This document shows positions 61,693 to 64,000 of a DNA stretch of 64,000 bases, in pieces (position 1 is the stretch's first letter; every line of letters begins with the position of its first letter). The translations under genes were made by a program, and so were the position numbers. Under the pieces are notes generated by a model. It worked only from the letters and a program-made list of their open reading frames with translations. It searched no databases and was not told where the DNA came from. The stretch is from NCBI GenBank assembly GCA_963693315.1, contig OY856187.1, positions 391,555,269 through 391,619,268 on the forward strand, in the 5' to 3' direction. The stretch comes from Diogma glabrata (Eukaryota; Arthropoda; Insecta; Diptera; Cylindrotomidae).

Positions 61693-63115
61693 ATTGCACC
61701 AACTCTCACCAAAATATTTTATAAATCCTATAAATCTGGTATTTTTCCATCCTGCTTGAAGTTGGCCAATGTCCAGCCTGTCCCAAAAAAGGAACGAAAT
61801 GTGATATTTCAAATTACAGACTAATAACCTTACTCCCAGTCCTGTTTAAAATATACGAGCAATATATTAATTCACACATATCCAAATTTTTGGAGGACGT
61901 AATCGCATTAGACATCTCAACAGCATTTGATCGAATCTGGCATGCCAACTTGATCAACAAGCTCGTTGCGTACGGTTTTCATACCGCAGTTGTGAAGTTG
62001 ATTCAAAATTTTCTGTCTAACCGATACATCTCGGTATCTATAGATGGCTTTATTTCTGAGTCCAAGTTAATTAACGCTGATGTACCCAAGGCTCAGTTTT
62101 ATCTCCCACTTTATTTTTAATTTATATCAACGAACTGTTGCATATCACCAAGAACCCAATAAATAGTTTTGCAGATGATAGTACACTGCACAAGTCATTC
62201 GTCCCCCTATCTTCAAAGGGTAAATGCATGAAGAAATAAATCCCGCCCGGAGAGACGCTGCCATAAATGTAAACGAGGACTGAAAAAAGTCGCCGATTGG
62301 GGTGACAAAAATTTGGTCATTTTTAATTCCACCAAAACACAGCTATTGATTGTTTCCAGATCAAAGACCGAGTTTCCCAATGATATTTCAATTAATATGT
62401 GTAACGACCAAATAGACGAATGCGAAAACATTCGTTTATTGGGAGTCATAATTTCCAATGACTTACTCTGGAACGATCATATCATGGCCATGATAAAGAG
62501 CGCATCAAGAAAACTCGGCCTCCTCAATAGATGTAAAAAATATTTTTCTCCGTATCAATTACTCCACATTTATAAGTCCTATATTCGTCCCTGCATGGAG
62601 TATTGTTGTCAAGTTTGGGGCGCTGCATCTGTTACCATCTTGGGCCTTTTGGACTCTGTTGAAAAGCGTGCTATACGAATTGTTGGTGATCGAAATTTAA
62701 CATTAAATCTTGATTCCCTGCAACATCGTCACACTGTTGCTGATCCCGTTGTTTTTTATAAATATCGTCACCAGCAGTGCTCGGATGAAATTAGATCTAT
62801 AATGCCTCAGACATCTTCTTTTCCTTGTTCAACTCGTCAATCTGTTTGTGCAAACAGTCAAACTGTCGAGATTACTCACTGCCCCAGTAACAAAATGCAA
62901 AGGGATTTCTTTGTGCGTACATCGTACAAATGGAATGCTTTGCCTGAATCAATAGTCTCGAGTGCCTTCAATCCACAAAGATTTAAATAAAACGTCCACC
63001 AACACCTCAAGATGCATGTTGTTGCGGGACCTATATGGTCTTAAAAGGTATCTATGTGTTGTTGTGACATATTTTGTAATTCCTACTACACAACACTTTT
63101 TACTAAAAAAAAAAA
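61693..63115 (+). pseudogene. Jockey/CR1-type LINE, 5'-truncated reverse transcriptase ORF and 3' UTR
   Basis: Frames in order: SGIFPSCLKLANVQPVPKK, NYRLITLLPVLFKIYE, a deletion, ALDISTAFDRIWH (RT block A, catalytic Asp present), LSNRYISVSIDGF, SFADDSTLH (block C, both Asp present, in another frame), then an intact 225-codon C-terminal frame (62313-62990) with LLGVIISNDLLWNDHI, RKLGLLNRCKKYF, YIRPCMEYCCQVWG, KRAIRIVGD and SYKWNALPES. No endonuclease domain or 5' UTR is present, and frameshifts lie near 61890, 62100 and 62280. The 3' UTR ends at an A-run near 63113. Confidence 0.92.
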
Positions 63116-63199
63116 TATTGTAAAAATATTTTTTTCTCCGATAGACAGCAAATATAAATTTTGCAGACTTATTTCAGTCAGCAAAGTGGCACTTTTCCT

Positions 63200-63234
63200 G
63201 CCTAGGCAGCAAAGCAAGTACTTTGCTGCCTAGG
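63200..63234. repeat. Perfect 15-bp-arm palindrome
   Basis: GCCTAGGCAGCAAAG and its complement CTTTGCTGCCTAGGC flank a loop of five bases (CAAGTA-like). Confidence 0.8.
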
Positions 63235-63368
63235 CAGCAAAATAATTAGACTTCAATTCTTTTAATCGATTTTTTTTCATTTTTAAAATTTTGCTTTATT
63301 TTTAAAGTAATAATTATTAAATTACATATCATTGTAATTAATCGGAGAAAAAATTATATGTTCAACTC

Positions 63369-63475
63369 GGCAGCAAGGTAGATTGACTGCCTTGGCTGAA
63401 TTCCTAGCCTCGCTCGCTCGGCTATGAACTATCAGCCGCGGCAGTCAATCTACTACTTTGCTGCCTAGTTAAACA
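63369..63475. repeat. 107-bp palindrome with GGCAGCAA ends
   Basis: GGCAGCAAGGTAGATTGACT and GCC…GGCTGA pair with TCAGCC…GGCAGTCAATCTAC and TTTGCTGCC. The centre CCTCGCTCGCTCGG is GC-rich. It shares the GCAGCAAA word with 63200-63234, so both are probably one fold-back repeat. Confidence 0.75.
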
Positions 63476-63716
63476 AATAACTATTTTTTTGAAATAAAAA
63501 TTATTCGATATTTGTTTTCTTAAAGTTAATTAAAAATAATTTAAAATAGTTAAAAAAAATCATTAATCTATTTTAAAAAAATTAAAATTAAGGAAACATT
63601 AAAATGAAGTATCTATTATTGTAATGAATTATTAATAAAACTAATTAGTTGGTTTATTGGGTTAAACTATTAAGTCTTATAAAATAATCCTTGACCCCCC
63701 CCAATGGAAAATTCTG
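63476..63716. other. hAT right interior
   Basis: AT-rich, with a C8 run at ~63694 just inside the right TIR. No gene. Confidence 0.45.
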
Positions 63717-63736
63717 GCTACGCCACTGGTACTATT

Positions 63737-64000
63737 AATTCCATCGAATATATTTTCAAGATTAATTGCTTGTAAATCTTTTAATTGCAATATTTTTAAA
63801 TGAATGTTATTTAAATTTGAAGCTAGTGAATATACTTACACAATTATTTAACTAATAATCGTTTTTATTCACACCCTGAGGTCTCCCTTACTGGTAAGTA
63901 ATTACTTACCGGCTGCATGATCGGTAAGTAATTACTTACCGACCAGTGATTTGTAAACGAAAGTTACTATGTTTATTTACGAATCAGCGAACATGCAAAA
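63737..64000. other. Flank of the large TIR element, with paired palindromes
   Basis: AT-rich. Two copies of the perfect palindrome GGTAAGTAATTACTTACC lie at 63893-63910 and 63923-63940, enclosed by ACTGG/CCAGT. No coding signal. Confidence 0.6.
63889..63946. repeat. Nested palindrome pair
   Basis: Each 18-bp unit is self-complementary, and the two together, with the outer ACTGG and CCAGT, also fold as one hairpin around GGCTGCATGATC. This could be a small fold-back insertion. Confidence 0.75.

Larger units (their letters stand above)
59242..63728 (+). mobile_element. hAT-like element with 8-bp target duplication
   Basis: Terminal inverted repeats CAGTGGCGTAGC (59242) and GCTACGCCACTG (63717-63728), flanked by GTACTATT on both sides (59234-59241 and 63729-63736). 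CAG-starting short TIRs with 8-bp duplications are hAT hallmarks. C-runs sit just inside both ends. No hAT transposase is seen; the interior is a patchwork of other elements. The left end is repeated at about 59869-60045. Confidence 0.88.

Noticed and set aside
61890..62120. Separate 76-codon gene
   Set aside because: It is the RT block-A segment of the LINE, separated from the rest by frameshifts.

Overview
This is a eukaryotic, strongly AT-rich, repeat-dominated intergenic window, most likely from an arthropod and plausibly an insect with a large genome. The organism is an inference. It rests on the mix of a P-element-like THAP/transposase relic, Ty3/gypsy, jockey/CR1-type and RTE-type LINE remnants, a hAT-like element with an 8-bp target duplication, DINE-1/Helentron-like non-autonomous elements, tRNA-derived SINEs and many fold-back MITEs. 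I found no intact host gene, no rRNA or canonical tRNA gene, no CRISPR array and no operon-like layout. The longest open frames are microsatellite artefacts or broken transposon genes.

Layout. 1-10 kb: AT-rich unassigned DNA, a two-module interspersed repeat (517-1005), a GC-richer unassigned block (about 4.4-5.95 kb), a 446-bp fold-back element (6172-6617) and a hierarchical ~620-bp tandem array (8.5-9.9 kb). 10-14 kb: a ~315-bp (AC)n tract, a degenerate ~66-bp satellite, and a 1.7-kb element with ~450-bp terminal inverted repeats. 13.7-16.6 kb: a transposon-protein relic fused in frame to a LINE C-terminus; the LINE 3' UTR is split by a 2.3-kb P-element-like insertion. 17.8-22.4 kb: two MITEs, (AT)n tracts and a DDE transposase tail.

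22.4-33.6 kb: a nearly perfect tandem duplication of ~5.6 kb, joined at an (AT)n tract, with a handful of substitutions and one 17-bp indel. 33.6-37.2 kb: a decayed gypsy pol with a SINE inserted in it (12-bp target duplication). 37.2-46 kb: inverted copies of the Helentron-like element, a ~280-bp repeat family and a 1.3-kb palindromic element. 46-52.8 kb: mostly unassigned AT-rich DNA with a Helitron helicase relic and small LINE scraps.

52.85-63.74 kb is the most structured part. A ~6.4-kb element with >1-kb terminal inverted repeats encloses a broken gene with PIN/FEN-like (FTGCDTTS) and cysteine-rich (CXC-like) regions. Its left arm was hit by a Helentron-like element, and its right tip was hit by a 4.5-kb hAT-like element, which itself carries RTE, fold-back and LINE insertions. 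Nothing here works together as a cellular pathway. The genes are parasites, and the logic of the window is nested insertion, inversion and tandem amplification.
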